6,799 nt of DNA from Pseudomonadota bacterium (lineage in GTDB: Bacteria; Pseudomonadota; Gammaproteobacteria; Xanthomonadales; Xanthomonadaceae). Position 1 is the stretch's first letter; each line of letters starts with the position of its first letter. The notes under the pieces were generated by a model. That model had not been told where the DNA came from, did not search any database, and saw only the letters and a list, made by a program, of their open reading frames with translations. Below are positions 1 to 5,189 of this stretch, one piece after another. The stretch lies in contig JAEWLO010000316.1 in assembly GCA_023457475.1 (NCBI GenBank), forward strand, positions 1 to 6,799, read 5' to 3'. The translations under genes were made by a program, and so were the position numbers.

Positions 1-148
1 ATGCTACGGCAAAACAGCTGAACAGTCACCTTGGCAATCCACAACAAGTTGTAGAGCCTCCGTCATAGCGGATTGGTAACGTCATGGGCACGAATTTGCG
101 ACACACTGGCGGCGACCATCCGGGCCAGGACAAACACGGAGACTGTGG
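1..148. other. Left-edge region without a supported gene
   Basis: I can support no gene here. One frame is open from the window edge (position 2) to a TAA at 77-79, giving 25 codons with no recognisable motif; it could be the tail of an upstream plus-strand gene but nothing confirms this. A small inverted repeat, ACAAC-AA-GTTGT, lies at 41-52. The last part carries the ribosome binding site (GGAG, 138-141) of the next gene. No tRNA or clear sigma-70 promoter is visible. Confidence 0.5.
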
Positions 149-721
149 GTGACCGAGGCAAGCCAACAACGCAGCCTGCGACAGCTGGTCGGACCCGTCG
201 GGGCCGACTACCAGCGGCGCGCGCTGCCGCCTGGTTGGGTCTGGGCCGTGCTGGGTGTGCTGCTTGCGGCCACCTGCCTGACCGAACTGCCGGCCACAGC
301 GGCCGCAGCACTGGTCGCCAGTGCGGTGGTGGTGCACTGGTCGCAGCGCGGTCGCATCCATTGGCTGGGCTGGCGCCTGCCGGGCCTGGCGGTGTTGGCG
401 GCCCTGCTGTGGGGGCCGGAAGTGCTGTCGCAGTGGTTCGAGCACGGGCTGGCCGTGGTCCTGATGTCGCTGGCCAGCCTCAGCATCGGCGTGCATGTGT
501 GGCAGTCGCGGCAGATGGCGCAGCAGCTCCAGGGCGCGGCCGATTCGATGGATGACGCCCAGTTGCTGGCCCTGCTGCCGGCCGACGCAGCCCAGCTGGC
601 GCAGCGGTGGCGCGCCGGCGATGACCGGCATGCGCCCGAACTGGCGGTGGTGATGCATCTGGCTGTGATGCAGGCCGCGCTGGCACCGCGCATGCGCGGG
701 CAGGGCGTGCTGGCGGGGTGA
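149..721 (+). CDS. Unrecognised small inner-membrane protein (190 aa)
   Basis: I do not recognise this protein. It starts at a GTG with GGAG 7 bases upstream (138-141), which is why I chose that start; no in-frame ATG near the N-terminus fits as well. Hydrophobic stretches at about residues 30-46, 48-64, 76-90 and 97-117 suggest four membrane segments packed into the first 120 residues. They are followed by a soluble tail (about 120-190) rich in Gln, Ala and Leu that may be helical. A short basic patch (RGRIHWLGWR, 67-76) lies between the second and third segments. No catalytic motif or lipobox is seen. The gene stands alone, converging on the acetyltransferase gene with only 28 bases between stops. 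Codon use is GC-rich like its neighbours, so there is no sign of recent transfer. Membrane location is inferred from hydrophobicity only. Confidence 0.75.
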   Translation: MTEASQQRSLRQLVGPVGADYQRRALPPGWVWAVLGVLLAATCLTELPATAAAALVASAVVVHWSQRGRIHWLGWRLPGLAVLAALLWGPEVLSQWFEHGLAVVLMSLASLSIGVHVWQSRQMAQQLQGAADSMDDAQLLALLPADAAQLAQRWRAGDDRHAPELAVVMHLAVMQAALAPRMRGQGVLAG

Positions 722-749
722 CCGGCAGGCAACTCCAGCGCCGACACGA

Positions 750-1181
750 CTACGACCCCGACAACGCCTTGCGCAGGTAGATCCGCTCGTGACCGGGTGG
801 GCAATCGGGCAGTCGCCCATACGCGGTGTAGCCCTGCCGCAGGTAGAAGGCTTCGGCCTGCCAGTCGAAGGTATCCAGCATCACGTTGCGGGCGCCAAGC
901 TGGCGCGCGGCGGCTTCTGCTTCCGCCAGCAGGCGCTGGCCGATGCCTTGCCCGCGCAGTTCCGGATCCACCCACAGCACATGTACCTGCAGCCAGCCGG
1001 CACAGACGTCGGCCAGCACGCCGCCGCGCAGCCTGCCGTGCTCGTCATGCCAGGCCAGGCGGACTGGGGTCTCATCGAACGCATCGCCGCCGTGGGCCTG
1101 GTTGAAGGCCAGCAGGCGCGCGCACAACGTGCGCGTTTCATCGGCGCTGGCAGTCGCCATGGCGCCGATGGGAGTGATCAT
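750..1181 (-). CDS. GNAT-family N-acetyltransferase (143 aa)
   Basis: This is a single-domain GNAT acetyltransferase that should transfer an acetyl group from acetyl-CoA to an amine; the substrate cannot be read from the sequence. The acetyl-CoA-binding motif A is clear: VDPELRGQGIGQRLL (residues 71-85), containing the R-x-x-G-x-G pyrophosphate loop (RGQGIG, 76-81). The late motif AFYLRQGY (111-118) is the usual beta-strand/helix near the GNAT C-terminus. The length fits a minimal family member. I chose the ATG at 1181 because it overlaps the smpB stop as ATGA (1181-1178), the classic arrangement for translational coupling. A longer open frame upstream lies inside smpB and is not needed. A second in-frame ATG at residue 8 (position 1160) is a possible alternative start. 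No good Shine-Dalgarno is visible at either, and the ATG at 1181 is partly inside the stem of the smpB 3' hairpin, so expression probably depends on ribosomes finishing smpB. Confidence 0.88.
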   Translation of the reverse strand: MITPIGAMATASADETRTLCARLLAFNQAHGGDAFDETPVRLAWHDEHGRLRGGVLADVCAGWLQVHVLWVDPELRGQGIGQRLLAEAEAAARQLGARNVMLDTFDWQAEAFYLRQGYTAYGRLPDCPPGHERIYLRKALSGS

Positions 1182-1681
1182 GCGTCGCGGTTGCCGCGAC
1201 GCATCACGCGCTGCTTCTCGATCGCCCAGTCGCGGTCCTTGGCGGCATCGCGCTTGTCGTGGGTCTGCTTGCACTTGGCCAGCGCTACTTCCAGCTTGAT
1301 CTTGTTCTTGCTCCAGTACATCGCGGTGGGCACGATGGTGTAGCCGTCGCGTTCGACCTTGCCGACCAGCTTGTCGATCTCACGGCGGTGCAGCAGCAGC
1401 TTGCGCTCGCGGCGGTCGTTGGCCACCACGTGGGTGGAGGCCTGGATCAGCGGGGTGATCTGGGCACCGATCAGGAAGATCTCGCCCGACTTCACGTAGG
1501 CGTAGGCGTCGACGATGTTGCCGCGCCCGGCGCGGATGGACTTGACCTCCCAGCCCTGCAGGGCCAGGCCGGCCTCGAAGCGTTCTTCGATGTGGTACTC
1601 GTGGCGGGCACGCTTGTTGAGCGCGATGGTCTTGTTGGCCGTCGCGTTCTTTGCTTTATCCTTGGCGCTGTTCTTGCTCAT
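1178..1681 (-). CDS. smpB: SsrA-binding protein SmpB (trans-translation)
   Basis: SmpB binds tmRNA (SsrA) and delivers it to ribosomes stalled on mRNAs lacking a stop codon, leading to tagging of the nascent chain and ribosome rescue. The protein has 167 residues, normal for the family. The conserved core is plain: IALNKRARHEYHIEE (19-33), GLALQGWEVKSIRAGRG (38-54), ITPLIQASTHVV (75-86) and RKLLLHRREID (93-103). The basic C-terminal tail that enters the ribosomal A site begins at THDKRDAAKDRDW (140-152). At residue 137 this protein has Cys (AKCKQTHDKR) where the family, from memory, has Gly (as in AKGKKxHDKR); the codon is TGC (1271-1273), one base from GGC. GGAG at 1693-1696 lies 11 bases upstream of the start, a slightly long spacing. 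The gene diverges from ratA and overlaps the acetyltransferase gene by 4 bases. The cluster with ratA, rnfH and bamE matches that of other proteobacteria, including E. coli. Confidence 0.98.
   Translation of the reverse strand: MSKNSAKDKAKNATANKTIALNKRARHEYHIEERFEAGLALQGWEVKSIRAGRGNIVDAYAYVKSGEIFLIGAQITPLIQASTHVVANDRRERKLLLHRREIDKLVGKVERDGYTIVPTAMYWSKNKIKLEVALAKCKQTHDKRDAAKDRDWAIEKQRVMRRGNRDA
1180..1204 (-). other. Perfect 11-bp hairpin in the last codons of smpB
   Basis: On the plus strand the arms are ATGCGTCGCGG (1180-1190) and CCGCGACGCAT (1194-1204), exact reverse complements separated by TTG. In the smpB transcript this gives an 11-bp GC-rich stem with a CAA loop, made of the codons for the last residues (MRRGNRDA) plus the first base of the stop codon. 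The A and U of the downstream acetyltransferase start codon lie in the stem. No U-run follows in the smpB direction, so it is not a standard intrinsic terminator. A role in coupling, in protecting the 3' end or in RNase III processing is inference. Confidence 0.7.
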
Positions 1682-1738
1682 TTATCCATTGTCTCCGATT
1701 CGGGCCCTCCGTGGTCGATTCGCCAGCCAAACCCTCGC
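1682..1738. promoter_or_regulatory. Divergent smpB/ratA intergenic region
   Basis: These 57 bases must hold the start signals for both smpB (leftward) and ratA (rightward), unless promoters lie inside the genes. I see no convincing -35/-10 pair on either strand; GACAAT on the minus strand (1693-1688) matches four of six bases of a -10 box but has no partner. The heptamer CGATTCG occurs twice, at 1696-1702 and 1716-1722, exactly 20 bases apart. ratA lacks a clear Shine-Dalgarno. Confidence 0.4.
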
Positions 1739-2167
1739 ATGACTACCATCCGCCGCAGTGCCCTGGTCGAACATTCGGCTGCCCGCATGTTCGACCTTGT
1801 GAACGATATCGAGGCCTATCCGCGCCGCTTCCGGTGGTGCTCGGCTTCGCAGTTGCTGGAATCCGGCCCGGACCGGGTCGTGGCCCGGCTCGACCTGGGG
1901 CTGGGCTCGTTCTCGACCTGGTTCATGACCGAGAACACGCTTCAGCGGCCGCATCACATCGACATGCAGCTGCGCGACGGGCCGTTCAAGCAGCTGCACG
2001 GCCGCTGGGAATTCCATGCGCTGGCCGAGGATGCCTGCAAGGTCACCCTGACCCTGGAGTTCGAGCCGACCAGCCGCCTGCTGGGGCCGGCGCTGGCGCT
2101 GGGGTTCCAGGGGCTGGCCGACCGCATGGTCAACGACTTCATCCGCGTGGCCGACGCCCAGGACTGA
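1739..2167 (+). CDS. ratA: RatA-like SRPBCC/Coq10-family protein (142 aa)
   Basis: This is a member of the START/SRPBCC (polyketide cyclase-like) family that includes E. coli RatA (YfjG), reported to block 70S ribosome assembly, and mitochondrial Coq10, a ubiquinone-binding protein. Which role applies here cannot be decided from sequence. Family features seen: IRRSALVEHSAARMFDLVND (4-23), YPRRF (27-31), FMTENTL (62-68), LRDGPFKQLHGRWEF (78-92) and the C-terminal helix around LADRMVNDFIRVA (127-139). I chose the ATG at 1739 because it gives the normal family length; the frame is open for another 160 codons upstream, but that part is antisense to smpB. At residue 32 it has Arg (FRWC), where I recall Pro or similar in relatives. 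No strong ribosome binding site is seen. The gene is followed by rnfH after 4 bases and is surely cotranscribed with it. Confidence 0.93.
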   Translation: MTTIRRSALVEHSAARMFDLVNDIEAYPRRFRWCSASQLLESGPDRVVARLDLGLGSFSTWFMTENTLQRPHHIDMQLRDGPFKQLHGRWEFHALAEDACKVTLTLEFEPTSRLLGPALALGFQGLADRMVNDFIRVADAQD

Positions 2168-2171
2168 GCCG

Positions 2172-2426
2172 ATGATCAGGGTGGAGGTGGTGCTGGCCTG
2201 GCCGGACCGGGTGGAATCCCGCCCGCTGACGCTGCCCGAGGGTGCCACGGTGGCCGAGGCGATCGCCGCGGCGGCCATTCCCGGCAGTGAGCACTGCCCG
2301 GCGGTGGCGGTACACGGGCTGGTGGCCCGGCCCGCTCAGGAACTGGTCGATGGCGACCGGGTGGAACTGCTGCGACCGCTGCTGGCAGATCCCAAGGACA
2401 ACCGCCGCCGACGCGCGGCCCGCTGA
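2172..2426 (+). CDS. rnfH: RnfH-family small beta-grasp protein (84 aa)
   Basis: This small protein belongs to the RnfH/UPF0125 family (E. coli YfjF, also called RatB), a ubiquitin-like beta-grasp fold of unclear molecular function; the name comes from association with rnf electron-transport genes in some bacteria. The family hallmark is the C-terminal VDGDRVELLRPLLADPKDNR (59-78), ending in a basic tail (RRRRAAR). The N-terminal strand IRVEVVLAWPDR (2-13) and the turn LPEGATVAEAI (21-31) also fit. The start follows the ratA stop by 4 bases and has AGGA at 2160-2163, 8 bases upstream, inside the end of ratA, which supports an operon with translational coupling. Its stop directly abuts a REP element that separates it from the convergent bamE. 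Confidence 0.93.
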   Translation: MIRVEVVLAWPDRVESRPLTLPEGATVAEAIAAAAIPGSEHCPAVAVHGLVARPAQELVDGDRVELLRPLLADPKDNRRRRAAR

Positions 2427-2449
2427 CGCCGGGCAGAGCCCGGCGCTAC
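2427..2449 (-). repeat. GTAG-headed REP element (SMAG type)
   Basis: Read on the minus strand, the element starts with the head GTAG (2449-2446), then an 8-base arm CGCCGGGC, a TCT loop, and the exact complementary arm GCCCGGCG ending at 2427. A GTAG tetranucleotide followed by an 8-3-8 palindrome is the layout of the SMAG/GTAG REPs of Stenotrophomonas maltophilia, which are mobilised by RAYT (REP-associated transposase-like) proteins. It sits exactly between the rnfH stop (2424-2426) and the bamE stop (2453). In this tail-to-tail position it probably also stabilises or terminates both transcripts. It occurs as a single unit here. Confidence 0.85.
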
Positions 2450-2452
2450 GCA

Positions 2453-2848
2453 TCAACGACCGCGCTGCTTCTTCTTGTCCTTCGGCAGGTTGCGGCCGAA
2501 CTGGCGGACGGTGTCCTGGGCCAGCTGGGCGTCACGGCTCGGGAAATAGTCGCCTTCCCAGCGGGTGACCTGGTCGTTCTCGAAGAACACCGTGAGGTTC
2601 TTCACCTCGGTGGTGCCGAGGCGGTTGGTGCGCTCGCTGGCGGTGTAGTCCCAGCGCTGGGCGTGGAACGGGTCGTTGATCGACGGGGTGCCCAGCAGGG
2701 CCGAGACCTGCTGCTTGCTCTGCCCGACCTGCAGCTGGCCGACGGCCTGCTCCCGGACCAGATTGCCCTGGTAGATGGGTTGCTTGTAGATGATGCCGCA
2801 GCCCGTGGTGGACAGGGCAACGGTGGCGACCAGCAGGAGATTGCGCAT
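2453..2848 (-). CDS. bamE: Outer membrane assembly lipoprotein BamE (SmpA/OmlA)
   Basis: BamE is a small lipoprotein of the BAM complex, which folds beta-barrel proteins into the outer membrane; in xanthomonads it is known as OmlA. The N-terminus is a lipoprotein signal peptide: MRN, a hydrophobic stretch (4-12), then STTGC with Cys17 as the lipidated residue. The lipobox is not ideal (Thr at -3 and -2) but Gly at -1 is standard. The mature domain carries family motifs: YKQPIYQGN (21-29), the helix region VGQSKQQVSALLGTP (41-55) and NDPFHAQRWDY (58-68). A lysine/arginine-rich tail (KDKKKQRGR) ends the protein. The length of 131 is slightly longer than E. coli BamE. The ATG at 2848 places the signal peptide correctly. 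The gene diverges from fur, an arrangement known as omlA-fur in Xanthomonas, and converges on rnfH. Confidence 0.95.
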   Translation of the reverse strand: MRNLLLVATVALSTTGCGIIYKQPIYQGNLVREQAVGQLQVGQSKQQVSALLGTPSINDPFHAQRWDYTASERTNRLGTTEVKNLTVFFENDQVTRWEGDYFPSRDAQLAQDTVRQFGRNLPKDKKKQRGR

Positions 2849-2950
2849 CGGATAGGGCGTTTGGGGAAATCGAGTCGATGATACACTCCCGACGTGTCGC
2901 CGCGACCCATACCGAGGCAGCTGGCGCTAAATCGCCAATGAACGAGACCT
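2849..2950. promoter_or_regulatory. Divergent bamE/fur control region
   Basis: These 102 bases hold the start signals for bamE (leftward) and fur (rightward). On the minus strand TATCAT (2883-2878) is a plausible -10 box for bamE, but I see no matching -35 box. For fur, TAAATC (2928-2933) is a possible -10 box, again without a good -35. That hexamer lies across an inverted repeat, TGGCG (2922-2926) and CGCCA (2933-2937), 14 bases before the fur start, which could be an operator or a leader hairpin. I see no convincing Fur box. Confidence 0.45.
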
Positions 2951-2973
2951 ATGGAAACCAACGACCTGCGTAA
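2938..2973 (+). other. Possible 11-codon upstream ORF overlapping the fur start
   Basis: An ATG at 2938 opens a frame encoding MNETYGNQRPA and stopping at TAA 2971-2973, so it begins 13 bases before fur and ends 23 bases inside it, in another frame. No Shine-Dalgarno precedes it, and the CGCCA arm of an inverted repeat ends one base before it. E. coli fur has a translated upstream frame (uof) coupled to fur, so a similar role can be imagined, but a chance open frame is just as likely. Confidence 0.2.
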
Positions 2974-3367
2974 AGTCGGCCTCAAGGTAACCCATCCCCG
3001 GATGCGGATCCTGGCCCTGCTGGAACAGCGCGACGCCCAGAAGCACCAGCACCACATGACCGCCGAAGACATCTACCGCCAGCTCCTGGAGCATGGTGAT
3101 GAGATCGGGCTGGCGACGGTGTACCGGGTGCTCACCCAGTTCGAAGCGGCCGGTCTGGTGCTGAAGCACAACTTCGAAGGCGGCCAGGCCGTCTATGAAC
3201 TGGACCGGGGCGGCCACCACGACCACATGGTGGACGTGGACAGCGGCAAGATCATTGAGTTCGAAAGCCACGAGATCGAGGAGCTGCAGCGCAAGATCGC
3301 GGCCGATCACGGCTACGAGCTGGAAGAGCACTCGCTCGTCCTGTACGTGCGCAAGAAGCGCAAGTAA
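2951..3367 (+). CDS. fur: Ferric uptake regulator Fur (138 aa)
   Basis: Fur is a dimeric, metal-dependent DNA-binding repressor that shuts off iron-uptake genes when ferrous iron is plentiful. The N-terminal winged-helix domain is clear: LRKVGLKVTHPRMRILALLE (6-25), then TAEDIYRQLL (37-46) and the recognition helix region IGLATVYRVLTQFEAAGLV (52-70). The dimerisation domain has FEGGQAVYELDRGGHHDHMV (75-94), with the HHDH metal cluster at 89-92, and HGYELEEHSLVLY (120-132). The protein has no cysteine: where E. coli Fur has the zinc-binding C-x-x-C after HDH, this one has D and S (VDVDSGK). Pseudomonas-type Fur also lacks that pair, so this is a family variant rather than damage. The start has only a weak GAG (2944-2946) 4 bases upstream. 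The gene is monocistronic, ending before a REP-like hairpin. Confidence 0.97.
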   Translation: METNDLRKVGLKVTHPRMRILALLEQRDAQKHQHHMTAEDIYRQLLEHGDEIGLATVYRVLTQFEAAGLVLKHNFEGGQAVYELDRGGHHDHMVDVDSGKIIEFESHEIEELQRKIAADHGYELEEHSLVLYVRKKRK

Positions 3368-3383
3368 TTCCGAAGGCGATCGG

Positions 3384-3406
3384 CTCCGGCCGTTGGCCGG
3401 CCCTCC
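3384..3406 (-). repeat. Degenerate REP-like hairpin between fur and recN
   Basis: The core is CCGGCC (3386-3391), loop GTT, GGCCGG (3395-3400), a perfect 6-bp stem in the 46-base tail-to-tail gap between fur and recN. Read on the minus strand it keeps the REP layout: a four-base head GGAG (3406-3403) in place of GTAG, an 8-base arm, a 3-base loop and an 8-base arm, with only the outer two pairs lost. I infer a decayed SMAG-type REP, or a plain bidirectional terminator hairpin; no T-run follows on either strand. Confidence 0.5.
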
Positions 3407-3413
3407 GGATGCC

Positions 3414-5078
3414 TCACACTTCCTGCAGCAGCTTCCGCGCGGCGGCCCGGGCTTCCTTGCTCACTTCCACGCCGCCGAGCATGCGCGCCAGCTCTTCCTC
3501 GCGCGCCTTGCTGTCCAGCTTCTCCACCGCGCTCTGGGTCATGCCTTCCACCGGGGCCTTGCTGACCCGGTAGTGCGCGTGGCCCTTGGACGCCACCTGG
3601 GGCAGGTGGGTGACGCACAGCACCTGGCGCTTCTCGCCCAGTGCCCGCAGCTTCTGGCCGACGATATCGGCCACCGCGCCGCCGATGCCCGAATCCACCT
3701 CGTCGAAGACCATGGTCGGCACGGCGTCCAGGTCCAGCGCGGCCACTTCGATGGCCAGCGAGATGCGCGACAGCTCGCCGCCGGAGGCCACCTTGCGCAG
3801 GGCGCGGGGCGGCTGTCCGGCGTTGGCGGCCACCAGGAACTCAACCCGCTCGGCCCCGTTCGGGTCCGGCTTGGCCACGGTCTGGGGCTCGATCTCGATC
3901 AGGAACTGCCCACCGCCCATGCCCAGCTCGCCGATCAGGGCGGTGGTGGTGGTGGAAAGTTCGGCGGCCGCAGTGCGGCGGCTGGCGGTCAGGGTGGCGG
4001 CCACGGCCTGCCATTGCCCGGCAGCGCGTTCGATCTCGCCGGCCAGCGCCTGCAGACGGGCGTCGGCTCCCCGCAGCTGCTCCACTTCGGCCTCCATCGC
4101 GTCGCGGTGTTCGCCCAGCTGCTCCATCGGCACCCGGTGTTTTCGCGCCAGATCGTGCAGCCGGCCCAGCCGGCGCTCGATGTCCTCGAACTGGTCGGGG
4201 TCGGCGTCCAGGTCGCCATTCACCCGGTCCAGCAGGGCCAGGGCCTCGTGCAGCTGGATGGCGGCGCTGTCGAGCAGGGCATCCACCTCGCCAAGCCGGG
4301 CGTCGTGTTCGGCCACCCGCGAGAGCTCGTGCCGCGTTTGCTGCAGTTGTTGCAGCACGGCGGTATCGTCGTCGCCGTTCAGGCGCGCGGCGGCCACATC
4401 GCAGGCGGTGAGCAGGGCTCCGGCATGGGCCTGGCGGCGATGGCTGCTGGCCAGGGTCTCGATCGAGGCCGGTTCCAGGTCTTCGCGCTGCAGCTCGCCC
4501 AGCTGGTGTTCCAGGAAGCCGATGCGGTCGCTCACGTCCCCCTGGCGGGACAGGGCATCCGCCTCGTCCACCAGCGCCTGCCAGCGGGCCGCGGCCTGGC
4601 GCACCTGGCCGCGTTCGGCTTCGTTGCGCGCGTAAGCGTCGCGCAGGGCCAGCTGGGAGGGGCGCGCAAGCAGGGCCTGCTGGTCGTGCTGGCCGTGGAT
4701 CTCCACCAGCATGCCGGCCAGTTCGCCGAGCTGGGTGAGGGTGACCGGGCGGCCGTTGATCCAGGACCGCGAACCGCCGTCGGCGCGGATCACGCGGCGC
4801 AGCTGGCACTGGTCGTCGTCGTCCAGTTCGTTGTCGCGCAGCCAGGCGCGGGCGGGCGAAGCGTCATCGGGCGCGAATTCGGCCGAAAGTTCGGCCCGGG
4901 CCGCGCCATGGCGGACCACGCCGCTGTCGGCGCGCAGGCCGGACAGGAAGCCGAGCGCGTCGACCATCAGCGATTTGCCGGCGCCGGTTTCGCCGGAAAC
5001 CACGGTCATGCCCGGCCCGAACTCCAGTTCGGTGGCGCGGACGACGGCGAAATCCTTGATCGATAGATGTCTGAGCAT
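3414..5078 (-). CDS. recN: DNA repair ATPase RecN (554 aa)
   Basis: RecN is an SMC-like ATPase of the cytosol that acts with RecA in repair of DNA double-strand breaks. The length equals the usual size (E. coli about 553). The N-terminal ATP-binding half shows FAVVRATELEFGPGMTVV (10-27), Walker A GETGAGKS (29-36) and the Q-loop region EIHGQHDQQALL (126-137). A Gln/Glu/Ala/Leu-rich coiled coil runs from about 150 to 375. The C-terminal half shows the ABC signature ASGGELSR (431-438), Walker B TMVFDEVDSGIGG (455-467) and the switch region CVTHLPQVAS (488-497). All key catalytic residues are present. The ATG at 5078 gives the standard family start MLRHLSIKDF. Ribosome binding is weak (GAG within CTCGAGAAC). 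In E. coli recN is strongly SOS-induced, but I find no LexA box of the E. coli (CTGT-N8-ACAG) or Xanthomonas (TTAGTA-type) pattern in 5079-5189. It diverges from hrcA. Confidence 0.98.
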   Translation of the reverse strand: MLRHLSIKDFAVVRATELEFGPGMTVVSGETGAGKSLMVDALGFLSGLRADSGVVRHGAARAELSAEFAPDDASPARAWLRDNELDDDDQCQLRRVIRADGGSRSWINGRPVTLTQLGELAGMLVEIHGQHDQQALLARPSQLALRDAYARNEAERGQVRQAAARWQALVDEADALSRQGDVSDRIGFLEHQLGELQREDLEPASIETLASSHRRQAHAGALLTACDVAAARLNGDDDTAVLQQLQQTRHELSRVAEHDARLGEVDALLDSAAIQLHEALALLDRVNGDLDADPDQFEDIERRLGRLHDLARKHRVPMEQLGEHRDAMEAEVEQLRGADARLQALAGEIERAAGQWQAVAATLTASRRTAAAELSTTTTALIGELGMGGGQFLIEIEPQTVAKPDPNGAERVEFLVAANAGQPPRALRKVASGGELSRISLAIEVAALDLDAVPTMVFDEVDSGIGGAVADIVGQKLRALGEKRQVLCVTHLPQVASKGHAHYRVSKAPVEGMTQSAVEKLDSKAREEELARMLGGVEVSKEARAAARKLLQEV

Positions 5079-5189
5079 GGTGTTGGGTTCTCGAGCCGCG
5101 CAACGCTAGCATGGGCGAGGGGCCACTCCAATGACTTGCCAACGTCCACGCCAGCCATTATCAAAGCTTGCGTCTCACAGGCTGATTCC
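5079..5189. promoter_or_regulatory. Divergent recN/hrcA region with candidate heat-shock promoter
   Basis: These 111 bases separate recN (leftward) from hrcA (rightward). For hrcA, CTTGCC (5135-5140), a 12-base spacer and AGCCATTAT (5153-5161) resemble a sigma-32 promoter (consensus CTTGAA, then CCCCAT-T), placing transcription start roughly 20 bases before the hrcA ATG. The match is partial and the spacer a little short. No CIRCE inverted repeat (TTAGCACTC-N9-GAGTGCTAA) is present, and no LexA box or clear sigma-70 promoter for recN. Confidence 0.4.

Noticed and set aside
51..76. GTAG followed by a loose inverted repeat, possibly another REP
   Set aside because: Only a 4-bp TCCG/CGGA match is found after the GTAG; the 8-3-8 layout of the other elements is absent.
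208..975. Minus-strand frame of 255 codons across the unknown membrane gene
   Set aside because: It overlaps both the plus-strand frame with a good ribosome site and the acetyltransferase gene, and is rich in Arg, Ala and Ser without any motif.
1182..1274. Longer N-terminus for the acetyltransferase
   Set aside because: The extra 31 residues lie within the smpB coding region, are Arg-rich and resemble no GNAT sequence; the ATGA overlap start is more natural.
1259..1738. Longer N-terminus for RatA
   Set aside because: The 160 extra codons are antisense to smpB; the ATG at 1739 gives the normal family length.
3195..5066. Long plus-strand open frame (about 620 codons) opposite recN
   Set aside because: It runs antisense to recN, which has every expected motif. 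Its product is low-complexity (His, Gln, Gly, Ala), as expected for a shadow frame in GC-rich DNA.
5079..5189. LexA/SOS box for recN
   Set aside because: Looked for CTGT-N8-ACAG and TTAGTA-type sites on both strands and found none.
5067..5189. Longer N-terminus for HrcA
   Set aside because: The 41 extra codons begin inside recN and lack HrcA similarity; the ATG at 5190 matches the usual family start.
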